Shown: in pieces, positions 25,019 to 33,479 of the stretch
How positions within the stretch are numbered: position 1 is the first letter of the stretch
Layout of the letters: each line of letters opens with the position of its first letter
NCBI RefSeq assembly: GCF_023973145.1
Contig: NZ_CP099546.1
Span: forward strand, 620,001-684,000
Direction of reading: 5' to 3'
Source of the DNA: Natronosalvus vescus
Lineage (GTDB): Archaea; Halobacteriota; Halobacteria; Halobacteriales; Natrialbaceae
Length of the DNA: 64,000 bases
The notes under the pieces: generated by a model
Databases searched by the model: none
What the model saw: only the letters and a program-made list of their open reading frames with translations
Told to the model about the DNA's origin: nothing
Translations under genes and position numbers: made by a program

Positions 25019-25390
25019 ATGGCAGACGAACACGACAACGACGCCGACGCTGGCGAGGAAGCCGGTGAGGAGAGCGAGGAGAAATCCTTCCGCGAGCGCG
25101 TCGAGGAGATCCGCGAAAAACGCGAAGCGGAAGCCGAAGAGGGTGAGGGGCCGCCGGAGAGCCCGTTCGGCGGTGGCGGCGGCCCGGGAGGCATGGGTGG
25201 TGGTAACCCGCTGGCCCAGATGATGGGCGGCATGATGGGTGGTGGCCCAGGCGGCCCGGGTGCAGGCCCAGGCGGCGACTCCGGCGTCGGAAACGAGGAA
25301 CTCGTCCGCGAAGTTCGACAGGTTCGGGACGAACTGCGCGACCAGACCCGTGCACTCAACCGGATCGCAGACGCGCTCGAGGACGACTGA
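25019..25390 (+). CDS. acidic Gly/Met-rich protein with C-terminal coiled coil
   Basis: A 123-residue protein in three parts. First comes an acidic helical N-terminus (EEAGEESEEKSFRERVEEIR). Next is a flexible Gly/Pro/Met-rich middle (about residues 50-90, with GGMGGGNPLAQMMGG and MMGGGPGGPGAGPG). Last is a short coiled coil (ELVREVRQVRDELRDQTRAL). There is no signal peptide or enzyme motif. The repeated Met-Met-Gly-Gly pattern resembles disordered, protein-binding or metal-binding linkers. I recognise it only as a haloarchaeal hypothetical. The coiled coil suggests oligomerisation. Alone on its strand. Confidence 0.75.
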   Translation: MADEHDNDADAGEEAGEESEEKSFRERVEEIREKREAEAEEGEGPPESPFGGGGGPGGMGGGNPLAQMMGGMMGGGPGGPGAGPGGDSGVGNEELVREVRQVRDELRDQTRALNRIADALEDD

Positions 25391-25507
25391 GAATCGCTCA
25401 CAGGCTACTTTCCGCCGTTTTCCGTTTTTTCGCACGTGCCGTCATCCTACGATCAGTGTCGACTCCTGATCCGATCACTCAAGCCTCTATCGAGTGCCGA
25501 CACCCCC

Positions 25508-25560
25508 ACTCGAGTAGCGACTCGTACAACTGACCCTCACTCGAGCAGCGACTCGTACAA
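25508..25560. repeat. imperfect 31-base-period duplication of gene end
   Basis: ACTCGAGTAGCGACTCGTACAA (25508-25529) and ACTCGAGCAGCGACTCGTACAA (25539-25560) differ at one base. The second copy codes the last residues (LYESLLE) of the glycosyltransferase, and the first lies beyond its stop codon in another frame. It is probably a local slippage duplication. Confidence 0.8.
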
Positions 25561-26676
25561 TTCCCGCACCCGATCGATCGATCGATCCACCCCGAGCGCC
25601 TCCCGTCGCTCGAGGCAGTTCGCCGCCAGCTGCTCTCGGTGCTCGAGCACGGCCCGAATCCCGTCCCTGAACGACTCGAGGTCGCCTCGCTCGTAGTGGA
25701 TCCCGGTGACGCCATCCTCGACTGTCTCGGTGAGCGCGCCCGCATCGACGGCGACGACGGGCGTTCCCGTGGCGATCGATTCGAGGGCCACCAGCCCTTG
25801 GGTTTCGACCGGGCTTGGGAAGGCGAAGGCGTCGAGGCTGGCGTAAAACGCCGGCAGTTCCGACCGCTCGAGGAAGCCGAGAAACCGGGCGTCGACGCCA
25901 CGGGCGGCGGCGCGTCGTTCGAGTGCGGGACGGGCGGGGCCGTCGCCGGCGAGGACGAGGGTCACCGCCCGGGATTCGACCGCACCGCCGAACCCGGCCA
26001 CGGCGTCGATCAGTTCCTCGAGACACTTTTCGTGGCCGTGGCGGCCAGTGTAGCCGATCAGGAGCCGGTCGTTTGCTGACTCGAGTCCGTGGTGCGCTCG
26101 AAACGACCCCGCTTCCTCGGGTACCGGTCGAAACCGCTCGAGGTCGACGCCGTTGGAGACGACCGCCACCGGCGTGGAGATGCCGACCCGCTCGCGGACG
26201 TGCTCTCGGGCGGCCCTCGAGGGGGCGATGACGAGGTCTGCCCGATCGTAGAACCACCGTTCGTACGCCGTAGCCGCGGTTTGCAGCAGGCGTGTGAGAC
26301 GACCCCGGGGTGTGACGTAGCCGGCGTACTCCGCGGCCGGCGTGTGGTAGCTCGCGACCAGCGGGATATCCTGCGTTCGTGCGTAACGACTCCCGGCCAG
26401 CCCGAGTGCGAACGGCGTGTGCGCGTGCACCACGTCGGGCCTCGAGAGCCCGTTCGGAACGGTCGGCTGGCCGAGGCGGAACCCGTCGTAGAACGGAAAC
26501 GGAAGGCTCCTGACCGGAAACTCGAGGTCGCCGGGGTCGTAGTCGCCGTCGGGGAAGACAACCGCCATCTGGCCGCCCAGGCGGTGAAAGCGTTCCTGCC
26601 AGGTACTGACGGTGTAGGTGACGCCGTTGACCGTCGGCAGGTACGTATCGGTGAATGCGGCGACCTGGTCGACCAT
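25537..26676 (-). CDS. GT4-family glycosyltransferase
   Basis: A 379-residue retaining glycosyltransferase (GT-B fold). The N-terminal domain starts FTDTYLPTVNGVTYTVSTW, typical of the PimA/alpha-mannosyltransferase-like subgroup, with DVVHAHTPFALG and VASYHTPAAEYAGY. The C-terminal donor-binding domain has LLIGYTGRHGHEKCLEELID and ends in the EX7E-type motif ETQGLVALESIATGTPVV. No signal peptide; it should act at the cytoplasmic membrane face. It is last in a four-gene operon (glycosyltransferase, binding protein, PAP2, this gene), which suggests glycolipid or surface-glycan synthesis. A 22-base duplication of its 3' end follows the stop codon. Confidence 0.92.
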   Translation of the reverse strand: MVDQVAAFTDTYLPTVNGVTYTVSTWQERFHRLGGQMAVVFPDGDYDPGDLEFPVRSLPFPFYDGFRLGQPTVPNGLSRPDVVHAHTPFALGLAGSRYARTQDIPLVASYHTPAAEYAGYVTPRGRLTRLLQTAATAYERWFYDRADLVIAPSRAAREHVRERVGISTPVAVVSNGVDLERFRPVPEEAGSFRAHHGLESANDRLLIGYTGRHGHEKCLEELIDAVAGFGGAVESRAVTLVLAGDGPARPALERRAAARGVDARFLGFLERSELPAFYASLDAFAFPSPVETQGLVALESIATGTPVVAVDAGALTETVEDGVTGIHYERGDLESFRDGIRAVLEHREQLAANCLERREALGVDRSIDRVRELYESLLE

Positions 26677-26753
26677 CGTTGCTCGTCTGGCGACTTTCGG
26701 CTCAGCGGCTTAAGTCGGTCGTTCGTCGCTGACCGGCGCTAGCGACGACGTGC

Positions 26754-27629
26754 TCAGTCTCGGCGGACGTACGACCGAACGCGGGTTGCGCCAGGGATCC
26801 GCTCGAGGACGGCTCCGTTTCCGATGGCGTCGTAGACCGACCAGCGACCGACGAGATACTTCGAGAGGGTGACCGAGATCCAGGCGAGGGCGATCCCGGC
26901 GACGACGTCGGTTGCCCAGTGAATGCCGAGGTACATCGTCGAGATACAGACGCTGATGCCGAGCCAGGCTGCGAGCCAGAACCAGCCGCGGTAGATGTCG
27001 CGAGTTCGATACGATAGTAGTGTGACCGTTACTGCTAGCGAAGTGTGCAGCGACGGGAAGACGTTGGTGTTGCGGTTGACCTGCCTGGTCAGGTGCTGGT
27101 ACCGTGGATACGTGTCGTACAGCAAGGCGTCGATGAGTTCGGGCATCAGGTTCCGGGGGCCGTAGGCGATGATGATCGCATAACAGACGAGGCCGAGCGT
27201 GTAGTTGAGCGTGTAGGCGGTCAGTAGCTCCCGCAACGGGCGCGTGTTCGGGAGCATAAAATACGCGACGACCGGGAAGATGAGCAAGAAGATGTAGCCG
27301 TAGATGTAGATGAACGAGAAGTACGCCGTGAGTTCCGGCGTCGCCTGTGCCTGCAGAAAGAGGATGAAGTCCCCTTCGATGTCGTAGATGACCGGTTGGG
27401 TTATCTCCCAGTCGATGAGCCAAGAGACGTCGGGGAGGTTCTGCCTGGCAACGCTGTTGAACAGCAACACCGTGACGAGCACGACCGTCACGGGAGCCAT
27501 CGCCTTCAGACGGCCTGGCCACTCACGGAGCGTTCGAACCAGTCGCTGACGGCCGACGAAGAGGGCCGTCGAGAGCACGATCAGGGTCGTAACGATGATC
27601 GCCAGCCGAACGAGCACGTCGACCAGCAT
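26754..27629 (-). CDS. PAP2-type membrane phosphatase/transferase
   Basis: A 291-residue protein with about six to seven membrane helices. The PAP2 motifs are FPSLHTSLAVTV (PSxH) and TMYLGIHWATDVVAG (HxxxD), with an upstream NRNTNV stretch. Its layout resembles the Aur1/inositol-phosphorylceramide-synthase branch more than simple lipid phosphatases. Such enzymes move or remove phosphate-linked head groups on lipids at the outer membrane face. Its ATG overlaps the stop of the preceding solute-binding lipoprotein gene (TGATG), so the two are translationally coupled. The glycosyltransferases on either side of the operon suggest a lipid-linked glycan pathway. Confidence 0.88.
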   Translation of the reverse strand: MLVDVLVRLAIIVTTLIVLSTALFVGRQRLVRTLREWPGRLKAMAPVTVVLVTVLLFNSVARQNLPDVSWLIDWEITQPVIYDIEGDFILFLQAQATPELTAYFSFIYIYGYIFLLIFPVVAYFMLPNTRPLRELLTAYTLNYTLGLVCYAIIIAYGPRNLMPELIDALLYDTYPRYQHLTRQVNRNTNVFPSLHTSLAVTVTLLSYRTRDIYRGWFWLAAWLGISVCISTMYLGIHWATDVVAGIALAWISVTLSKYLVGRWSVYDAIGNGAVLERIPGATRVRSYVRRD

Positions 27630-29446
27630 CAGGACCTCACCACCAGCGTCTCACCGTCGTACCGATACCCGGCCTCCTCGAACCCCGATCTGGCGGCCGC
27701 CGCGTCCAGTTCGCCGCCAGTTCCGTGAAACGGCACGACCGGGTCACCGTCCTCGAACGCGAGCGATTGTGGCATCCACTCGTCGAAAACGGGGGTCGCG
27801 ATGGGCGTAGCGTACCCCTCGAACACCGTTTCGGCGGCCCAGGCCTTATCGATCAGTCTGGCAACCGCCTGGCGGAAGTACGGGTTGCTACATGGGCCAC
27901 GACGGACGTTGAATCCCAGGTGGTAGAACTCCTGTGACGTCGTTTGCAACCGACGGAGTTCGTCGGTGTCCTCGAGGTCGCCGAGCGCGTAGGCCTCGAG
28001 GGGCGAGATCGTAACGTCGGCGTCGTCGTTTTCGATGAGCGCGATCGCGGACGGGCTTCGGGGATCGATCTGGGCACGAAAGGAGGTGGCCGTTGCTGCC
28101 GGGAGGTCGACATCCGGTCTGGTCGTGAAGTGGTCGTCGAAGCGCTCGAGGCTCAGGTGTTCGCGCTCGACGCGTTCGTCGAACCGGAACGGGCCGCTGC
28201 CGATCGCCGGCACGTTGTCGACGACGAGTGCCTCCGTGGCGTCCTGGGCCACCCGAACGCCGCGAACGTGTGCCGGATCCGCTCGGGGTTCCCAGATGTG
28301 CTGGGGGAGGATCGGGACGGTCAACGCTCGCTCGACGACGGCTTCGGCGGCGTCGACCTCGGCGGCGATCGTGTGGTTGTCCGGCGTCTCGATCGCGTCC
28401 GCGTCGATGGCTGACGCGAGCCCGCGATAGTGTGGGGACGGCGCGGGAACGTCGGTCTGCCCCATCGCGGTGTCTGCGAGGAACCGGTACGTAAATTCGA
28501 CGTCGTCCGCCGTTACCGGCTCGCCGTCGTGGAACGTATGGTCGTCCCTGATCGTCATTTCGAGGCGGCCGTCCTGGTACGTCCACTCACTCGCCAGCCA
28601 CGGCACCAACTCGTCGGTCTCCGGATCCGGTGTGGCAAGGGAGTCGTACAGCAACTCCATGATCACCGGCTGGTAGCGATACTCGACGGTGAGCGGGTTG
28701 ACGTTTTCAGACGGGCTCGCGTAAATGACCGTCCCACGGAGGCGTCCCGGCTCGTCCGGATCGGCCTCGGTTCCTGGCTCGAGGTCGAGATAGCCAAGTC
28801 GGGTCGCCAGGGCGTGTTCGTTCCAGCCGTCGAAGCGGGTGGTTCGGGCCAGGCGAACCTCTTCGAATCGACAGATGGGGACGAACGGTTGCTCCAGGGC
28901 CACGTACTCGAGCAGTTCTTCGACGGCGTCGCGTCGCTCCTCGCCATCGGTCACTCGCTGACGGTCGAGCAGCCGATCGACTGTCGTGTCCGCGACCCCG
29001 AACGGATTCTGCCAGCCCGCTTCTTCTGCGTACCGTGAGTACAGCGCTTCGTACAGGAAATCCGGATCGCTGCCGCCCGGGTGACGACCGACGTAGAGGT
29101 CGAAGTCGTGATTGATGAGCGTCTCTCGGCGGAACTCCTCGGAGGAACGAAGGCGAATCGAGGTGTCGATGCCGACGGTCTCGAGGTGGTCGGCGAGGCG
29201 GCGAACGATCTGGATCGCCTGTCGGTCGCCGTCAGCCGGCTGGGTCGTGATCGAGAGCGAGAGTTGGTCGAGTCGATTTCGGTTGACTGCCGTTCGAAAT
29301 TCGCGTATGCAGCCGCTGAGGCCGAGTGTAAGTCCGGTTGCCGTCGCTGCGAGCATGGAGCGGCGATCGACCCTTCCCGCGTTTCTAGTCGATGGCTCCG
29401 CTACGCTACGCTCGAACTCTGCCTCGCTTGGCCCGGTTGTGGTCAC
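27629..29446 (-). CDS. orphan family-5 solute-binding lipoprotein, circularly permuted order
   Basis: A 605-residue Tat lipoprotein starting with GTG. Twin arginines (VDRRSMLAATATGL) lead to the lipobox GLSGC with Cys46. The mature chain begins with what is normally the C-terminal part of family-5 binding proteins (ADHLETVGIDTSIRLRS, HDFDLYVGRHPGGSDPDFL, VEELLEYVALEQPFVPIC; about 60-215). The usual N-terminal part (VIYASPSENVNPLTVEYRY, DDHTFHDGEPVTADDVEFTY) begins near residue 240. It ends with LDAAAARSGFEEAGYRYDG, an element normally internal. No permease or ATPase genes are nearby. It lies between a glycosyltransferase gene and a PAP2 gene, coupled to the latter by TGATG. Ligand unknown. 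Confidence 0.9.
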   Translation of the reverse strand: MTTTGPSEAEFERSVAEPSTRNAGRVDRRSMLAATATGLTLGLSGCIREFRTAVNRNRLDQLSLSITTQPADGDRQAIQIVRRLADHLETVGIDTSIRLRSSEEFRRETLINHDFDLYVGRHPGGSDPDFLYEALYSRYAEEAGWQNPFGVADTTVDRLLDRQRVTDGEERRDAVEELLEYVALEQPFVPICRFEEVRLARTTRFDGWNEHALATRLGYLDLEPGTEADPDEPGRLRGTVIYASPSENVNPLTVEYRYQPVIMELLYDSLATPDPETDELVPWLASEWTYQDGRLEMTIRDDHTFHDGEPVTADDVEFTYRFLADTAMGQTDVPAPSPHYRGLASAIDADAIETPDNHTIAAEVDAAEAVVERALTVPILPQHIWEPRADPAHVRGVRVAQDATEALVVDNVPAIGSGPFRFDERVEREHLSLERFDDHFTTRPDVDLPAATATSFRAQIDPRSPSAIALIENDDADVTISPLEAYALGDLEDTDELRRLQTTSQEFYHLGFNVRRGPCSNPYFRQAVARLIDKAWAAETVFEGYATPIATPVFDEWMPQSLAFEDGDPVVPFHGTGGELDAAAARSGFEEAGYRYDGETLVVRS

Positions 29447-29531
29447 GTTCTCTGCGTTACTTCACCGGTAGCCGTATAACAGTATTGCGCCATCGGTCGG
29501 CGAATCGCCACCCGAACGGTTCGCGGCAACC

Positions 29532-30650
29532 TCACCGACCGTGTTCGTCGATTGCGCGGTCATATACCTCGAGCAGCCGCTCGCCGACGCGTTCGAGGCG
29601 GTGTTCGGCAGCGGTTTCCTGGGCGGCTTCGCCGAGACGTTCTCGCAGCCCCGGGTTTGCCGCCAGCCGCTCGAGGGCGCCCCGGAACTCGCGTTCGCTC
29701 GAGCAGAACAGGCAGTCGACGCCGTCGGTGTAGAACTCCCGGAAGACGGGGAGGTCGCGGAGGACGACGGCCTTCCCGCAGGCCATCGCCTCGAGGACGG
29801 CGATCCCCTGGTTCTCGGCGTGGGTCGGAAACAGAAAGACGTCGCCGGCGGCGAACGCCTCGCGTTTGTCGTCGACCCAGCCGGTGAACGTCACGTTCGG
29901 GGGTGGATTTTCTGTCCAGTGGCGAACAACAGGGCTCGCCTGGGGGCCGCTGTCATAGGGGCCGAACCAGACGAACTCGTAGGGCATCCGTACGGCGAGA
30001 CGGCAAAACGTCGAGAGCCCCTTACGCTCGAACACGTTGCCGACGGCGAAGACGACCAGGTCGTCCGCCGCGAGGCTGAACCGATCGCGCGCCGGTTCTC
30101 GAAGGCGATCGACTCCCTCGAGCGAGGCGTGGTCGACCCCGTTCGTGATCGGTTCGATGGGGGCGTCGACCGGGTAGGCCTCGAGGTGGCGTTTCGTCTG
30201 CTCGCTGGGACAGCAGACGAGGTCGGCCCGGGAGTACATATAGCGGAGATAGCGTCCGAGCGGCCCGGCGAGCGTGTTCGAGCCACGAAAGCTTCCCCGG
30301 AAGTCCTCGCGAGTGACGTGTGCGTGGAGGACGAGCGGGATGCCGTGGCGGTTGGCGTATCGAGCGACGGCAAGCGAACCGGGGCCAATAGCGTTGCAGT
30401 GGACGACGTCGTGGACGGCGATGGGCAGTGAGTCACGGAACAGCCTGACGGGAACGCCGGCGAGCGAGCCACCCCACGGATCTGTACAGACCTCAAGGTC
30501 GACCGGGTCGACGGGCAACTCGTCGTCACCGCCGTCGGCTCTCGCTCGCTCTCGAAGCCGAGTCAGCGCCCGCCGCTGCTGGGCGGCGGCCGTCCCGATG
30601 CCGCTTCGCTGGAGCGCTCTCTCGAGTTCCAGGTAGGTGAGTACGCGCAC
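29532..30650 (-). CDS. GT4-family glycosyltransferase
   Basis: A 372-residue glycosyltransferase, the first gene of the operon. The frame is open far upstream, but the first family-like start is GTG 30650 (VRVLTYLELERALQRSG). The acceptor domain includes VVHCNAIGPGSLAVARY and VLHAHVTREDFRGSF. The donor domain has VVFAVGNVFERKGLSTF and the EX7E-type motif ENQGIAVLEAMACGKAVV. Cytoplasmic with peripheral membrane binding likely. It precedes the orphan binding protein by 86 bases and is divergent from the RNase P subunit gene. Donor and acceptor cannot be told. Confidence 0.9.
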   Translation of the reverse strand: MRVLTYLELERALQRSGIGTAAAQQRRALTRLRERARADGGDDELPVDPVDLEVCTDPWGGSLAGVPVRLFRDSLPIAVHDVVHCNAIGPGSLAVARYANRHGIPLVLHAHVTREDFRGSFRGSNTLAGPLGRYLRYMYSRADLVCCPSEQTKRHLEAYPVDAPIEPITNGVDHASLEGVDRLREPARDRFSLAADDLVVFAVGNVFERKGLSTFCRLAVRMPYEFVWFGPYDSGPQASPVVRHWTENPPPNVTFTGWVDDKREAFAAGDVFLFPTHAENQGIAVLEAMACGKAVVLRDLPVFREFYTDGVDCLFCSSEREFRGALERLAANPGLRERLGEAAQETAAEHRLERVGERLLEVYDRAIDEHGR

Positions 30651-30773
30651 GGGTTGGTCGTATCGACTGACACAACCGGGAAAGTCGTACCGGTTAGATC
30701 TGGCACAACGGCGTTGTTTACGGGTACGTCTCAAACACAACAGCAATAGGCGACCCCCAGTAACAGCGATGTG

Positions 30774-31061
30774 ATGAGCGTCGCCGCCGAACGCATCGAC
30801 CGCCTCCACGAGCTGGCTCGAGCGGCGGCTGCCGACGGCGAGGACGAACGGGCGAAAGCGTACGTCAGGCTGGCGCGTCGCGTTGCCGAGCGAAACCGGC
30901 TGGCGCTCCCGCGGACGTTCAAACGCTTCACGTGTGACGCCTGCGACGCCTACCTCCGGCCCGGCGTGAACGCTCGAGTCCGCCTCCAGAACGGCCACGT
31001 CGTCGTTACCTGCGACTGCGGTCACCACGCCCGTTATCCCTACGACCGACACGACGGGTGA
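30774..31061 (+). CDS. rnp4: ribonuclease P protein component 4
   Basis: A 95-residue zinc-ribbon subunit (Rpr2/Rpp21 family) of archaeal RNase P, which matures tRNA 5' ends. The N-terminal helices (AAERIDRLHELARAAAADG, RAKAYVRLARRVAERN) are followed by KRFTCDACDAYLRPG and VTCDCGHHARYPY, which give the CxxC...CxC metal site. Starts at GTG 30771 or ATG 30774 are equally placed; ATG is chosen. It is the first of a plus-strand cluster with yhbY and the MscS channel, an arrangement that makes sense for the two RNA-related genes. Confidence 0.93.
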   Translation: MSVAAERIDRLHELARAAAADGEDERAKAYVRLARRVAERNRLALPRTFKRFTCDACDAYLRPGVNARVRLQNGHVVVTCDCGHHARYPYDRHDG

Positions 31062-31176
31062 CGGCTGTACAACGCGACTCGAGACGCCACTGTATCTGGT
31101 TCTCGCCGCCGCTTTTGTCTCTTTCACCCCAACGTATTCGGGAACATTGAAACGGACGGCGGCCATATCCCGCGGT

Positions 31177-31425
31177 ATGGACGAACAAGAGCTCAAGCGC
31201 CGCGCACACGACCTCGACGTCACCGTGTGGGTCGGCAAGGGCGGGATCGACTCGGTCGTCGACGAACTGAACGACCAGCTCGCGAACGAGAACCTGATCA
31301 AGGTCAAGTTCCTCCGGGCGGCTCGAGCGGGCGATCCGACCGAGGAGAAAGCGGCCGACCTCGCTGACCGCGTCAACGGCCAGCTCATCGAGACCCGTGG
31401 ACACACCGCAGTGATCTATCGATGA
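31177..31425 (+). CDS. YhbY/CRM-domain RNA-binding protein
   Basis: An 82-residue protein consisting of one CRS1-YhbY (CRM) domain, which binds ribosomal precursor RNA. The family signature is seen as VTVWVGKGGIDSVVDELNDQ (GKGG loop) and ENLIKVKFLRAARAG, with NGQLIETRGHTAVIYR at the end. ATG 31177 is chosen over an upstream in-frame ATG at 31147 because the domain begins here. Its last bases overlap the MscS gene by ATGA. Confidence 0.92.
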   Translation: MDEQELKRRAHDLDVTVWVGKGGIDSVVDELNDQLANENLIKVKFLRAARAGDPTEEKAADLADRVNGQLIETRGHTAVIYR

Positions 31426-32336
31426 TTGGGGTTCCCTTGCAGGCCGACGGGGACGACCTCGGTTTTCTCGGTGATCAGCTCGAATCCCTCGTCGGTGACG
31501 CCCTGGCGAGTACGCTCGAGAGCGCGATCATCTTCGTTCTCGCGTTTCTCTTCCTCTGGATCGTTGGCCGACTCGTCGTCGGGGCGCTCGTCAAGCGGGC
31601 GCTCGATCGGCGCGAACTCGATCGACACGCCCAGAAACCGCTGTTGATGATCACTCGGTTCGCGATTGCGTTCGTCGCCATCGCGATCGCGTTCGGGGCT
31701 GCCGATTATGGGAACTTCCTCGTGTCGATGGCCGGCATCGCCGCCGCCGGGGCGCTCGCAGTTGGGTTTGCCATGCAAAGCGTGATCTCGAACTTCGTCG
31801 CTGGCGTGTTCATCTACACCGACCGACCGTTTCGCATTGGGGACTGGATCGAGTGGGACAACGGTGATTACTCGGGTATCGTCGAGGACATCAGCCTGCG
31901 GGTCACCCGCGTCCGCACGTTCGACAACGAACTGCTGACCGTCCCGAACAGTGAACTCACCGGCGGCGTCCTCATGAACCCCGTCGACGCCGACAGGCTC
32001 CGGCAGAAGTTCGTCTTCGGTATCGGGTACGACGACGACATCCAGCAAGCCACCGACATCATCATCGAGGAAGCCAAGCGCCACCCCGACATCATGGAAG
32101 ACCCTGCACCGAGCGTCCGGCTGACCGAACTCGGCGACTCCGACGTCGGCCTCCAGTCGCGCTTCTGGATCGCCAACCCCTCCCGGGCCGACTTCGTCCG
32201 GATCCGCGGGGAGTACGTCCAGTCGGTGAAAGAGCGATTCGACGAGGAGGGCATCGACATCCCCTACCCCGTCCGCACGCTCGAGGGTGCGCTGGGGCTC
32301 GAGACCCCGGCGGCGCTCGAGGTGGCGGACGACTGA
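31422..32336 (+). CDS. MscS-family mechanosensitive channel
   Basis: A 304-residue channel that opens under membrane tension to release solutes on hypo-osmotic shock, a real threat for a salt-in halophile. Two to three helices come first (IIFVLAFLFLWIVGRLVVGA, MITRFAIAFVAIAIAFGAA). The pore helix MAGIAAAGALAVGFAMQSVI has the Gly/Ala packing typical of MscS. The beta domain follows (RPFRIGDWIEWDNGDYSGIV, RTFDNELLTVPNSEL), then the C-terminal alpha/beta domain. The start overlaps the yhbY stop by four bases, so they are co-translated. Confidence 0.95.
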   Translation: MIGVPLQADGDDLGFLGDQLESLVGDALASTLESAIIFVLAFLFLWIVGRLVVGALVKRALDRRELDRHAQKPLLMITRFAIAFVAIAIAFGAADYGNFLVSMAGIAAAGALAVGFAMQSVISNFVAGVFIYTDRPFRIGDWIEWDNGDYSGIVEDISLRVTRVRTFDNELLTVPNSELTGGVLMNPVDADRLRQKFVFGIGYDDDIQQATDIIIEEAKRHPDIMEDPAPSVRLTELGDSDVGLQSRFWIANPSRADFVRIRGEYVQSVKERFDEEGIDIPYPVRTLEGALGLETPAALEVADD

Positions 32337-32417
32337 CGTCGTCTTCGAATCCGTTTTTCGTTCCGAAGGGAACACAACGTTGAACAGTCAGCCCTGCCTC
32401 TGCTCGAGCGACACGCG

Positions 32418-32948
32418 ATGAACCGACCGCTCGGTCTCGACCCGTTCGCCACCCAGTCGCGCCTCGGTCACGCGCTTACGGTGGGTGGGGGCATCGGAGT
32501 CTGCCTGCTTACGTACTTCGGTGCCGTCGCCGCCGTCTACGGCGACCTCTCGGTGCTGGCGCTCGAGGCCAACGTCGAGGCCCAGCGCGTCGGCGGGATG
32601 GCCGCCAGCGTCGCCACCTGGACGTACTTCGCGCTGGCGTTCGTCCGGGGCTACGGCGGGCCAGTGTTGAACACCCTGGCGTACCCGCTTGTGATCGTCG
32701 TGCTCGCGCCGTTTCCTGCTCGCTGGGCGCTGTACGGTCCGGACGTCTCGGGACTCATCTCGCGGTTCGTCGGCCTCTTCGTCTTCGAACCGATCGTCAC
32801 GACTGCCCTCGCCGTCGTCCCCGGCCTTAGCTTCTTCATCGTCATCCTGATGGCCTGGGCGTCGCTCATCGGCGAGGAGGCACGTGAGCAGTGGGAACGC
32901 CATCATCTCACGCCGTCGTTTTACGAGGCGTTCGTCGACGCGGAGTAG
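32418..32948 (+). CDS. four-helix membrane protein, unknown function
   Basis: A 176-residue protein with about four hydrophobic helices (LTVGGGIGVCLLTYFGAVAA, ASVATWTYFALAFV, NTLAYPLVIVVLAPF, FIVILMAWASLIG). It ends in an acidic-basic tail (REQWERHHLTPSFYEAFVDA). I do not recognise the family. It follows the MscS gene by 81 bases on the same strand, so the two might be co-transcribed, but nothing in its sequence points to channel regulation. Codon use is ordinary. Confidence 0.7.
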   Translation: MNRPLGLDPFATQSRLGHALTVGGGIGVCLLTYFGAVAAVYGDLSVLALEANVEAQRVGGMAASVATWTYFALAFVRGYGGPVLNTLAYPLVIVVLAPFPARWALYGPDVSGLISRFVGLFVFEPIVTTALAVVPGLSFFIVILMAWASLIGEEAREQWERHHLTPSFYEAFVDAE

Positions 32949-33063
32949 GCACCGGCTCGAGGGCGATTGGACATCTACATCCCAGTCTTGAGCCAAACAG
33001 AACCCGACCGAATTTGACCAAATCTCGAGTCCGATACCGAACGCGTTCAAACCAGCAGCGAGA

Positions 33064-33390
33064 TCACGGCCGCGTCGTCGCCCACACCGCCGTCAGTGCG
33101 AGCAATACTGCGGGAACGAGCGGGATTATCAATAGCGCGAACAGGTAGCTCGTATCCGGCGGGATCAACAGGATCATACCCGGGGCGACGATAAACGCGA
33201 GGACGATCATCCCGACGAGGATCCAGCCCCGGCGGCCGAACTCCCTGTCGATCGACTCCGGGTGGATCGGCTCCTCGAGCCAGGCGTCGTCGTCGCCCGT
33301 TCGGTCAGTCGCCTCGTCGCCTCGACGATTTCCGTCCTCGTCGAACGCGTCGGGATCGTGTACATAGCCGGCGTCGTCGCTCGCGGTCAC
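33064..33390 (-). CDS. small acidic two-helix membrane protein, unknown function
   Basis: A 108-residue protein starting with GTG. The first roughly 50 residues are soluble and strongly acidic (DPDAFDEDGNRRGDEATD). Then come two closely spaced helices (GWILVGMIVLAFIVAPGMIL and YLFALLIIPLVPAVLLALTA) joined by a short PPDTS turn. No motif is recognised. It lies downstream of the alcohol-dehydrogenase-like gene on the same strand. The gap holds a run of nine A on this strand (T on the plus strand, near 33442-33450). Confidence 0.65.
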   Translation of the reverse strand: MTASDDAGYVHDPDAFDEDGNRRGDEATDRTGDDDAWLEEPIHPESIDREFGRRGWILVGMIVLAFIVAPGMILLIPPDTSYLFALLIIPLVPAVLLALTAVWATTRP

Positions 33391-33479
33391 ACCCGGATGT
33401 TACGAGCGCGTGTGCAAAGCCCTCACGGTTTTACTCGGTCGTTTTTTTTTCGGCGGTTCCGCTCGCGCCAGTCGTTCCG

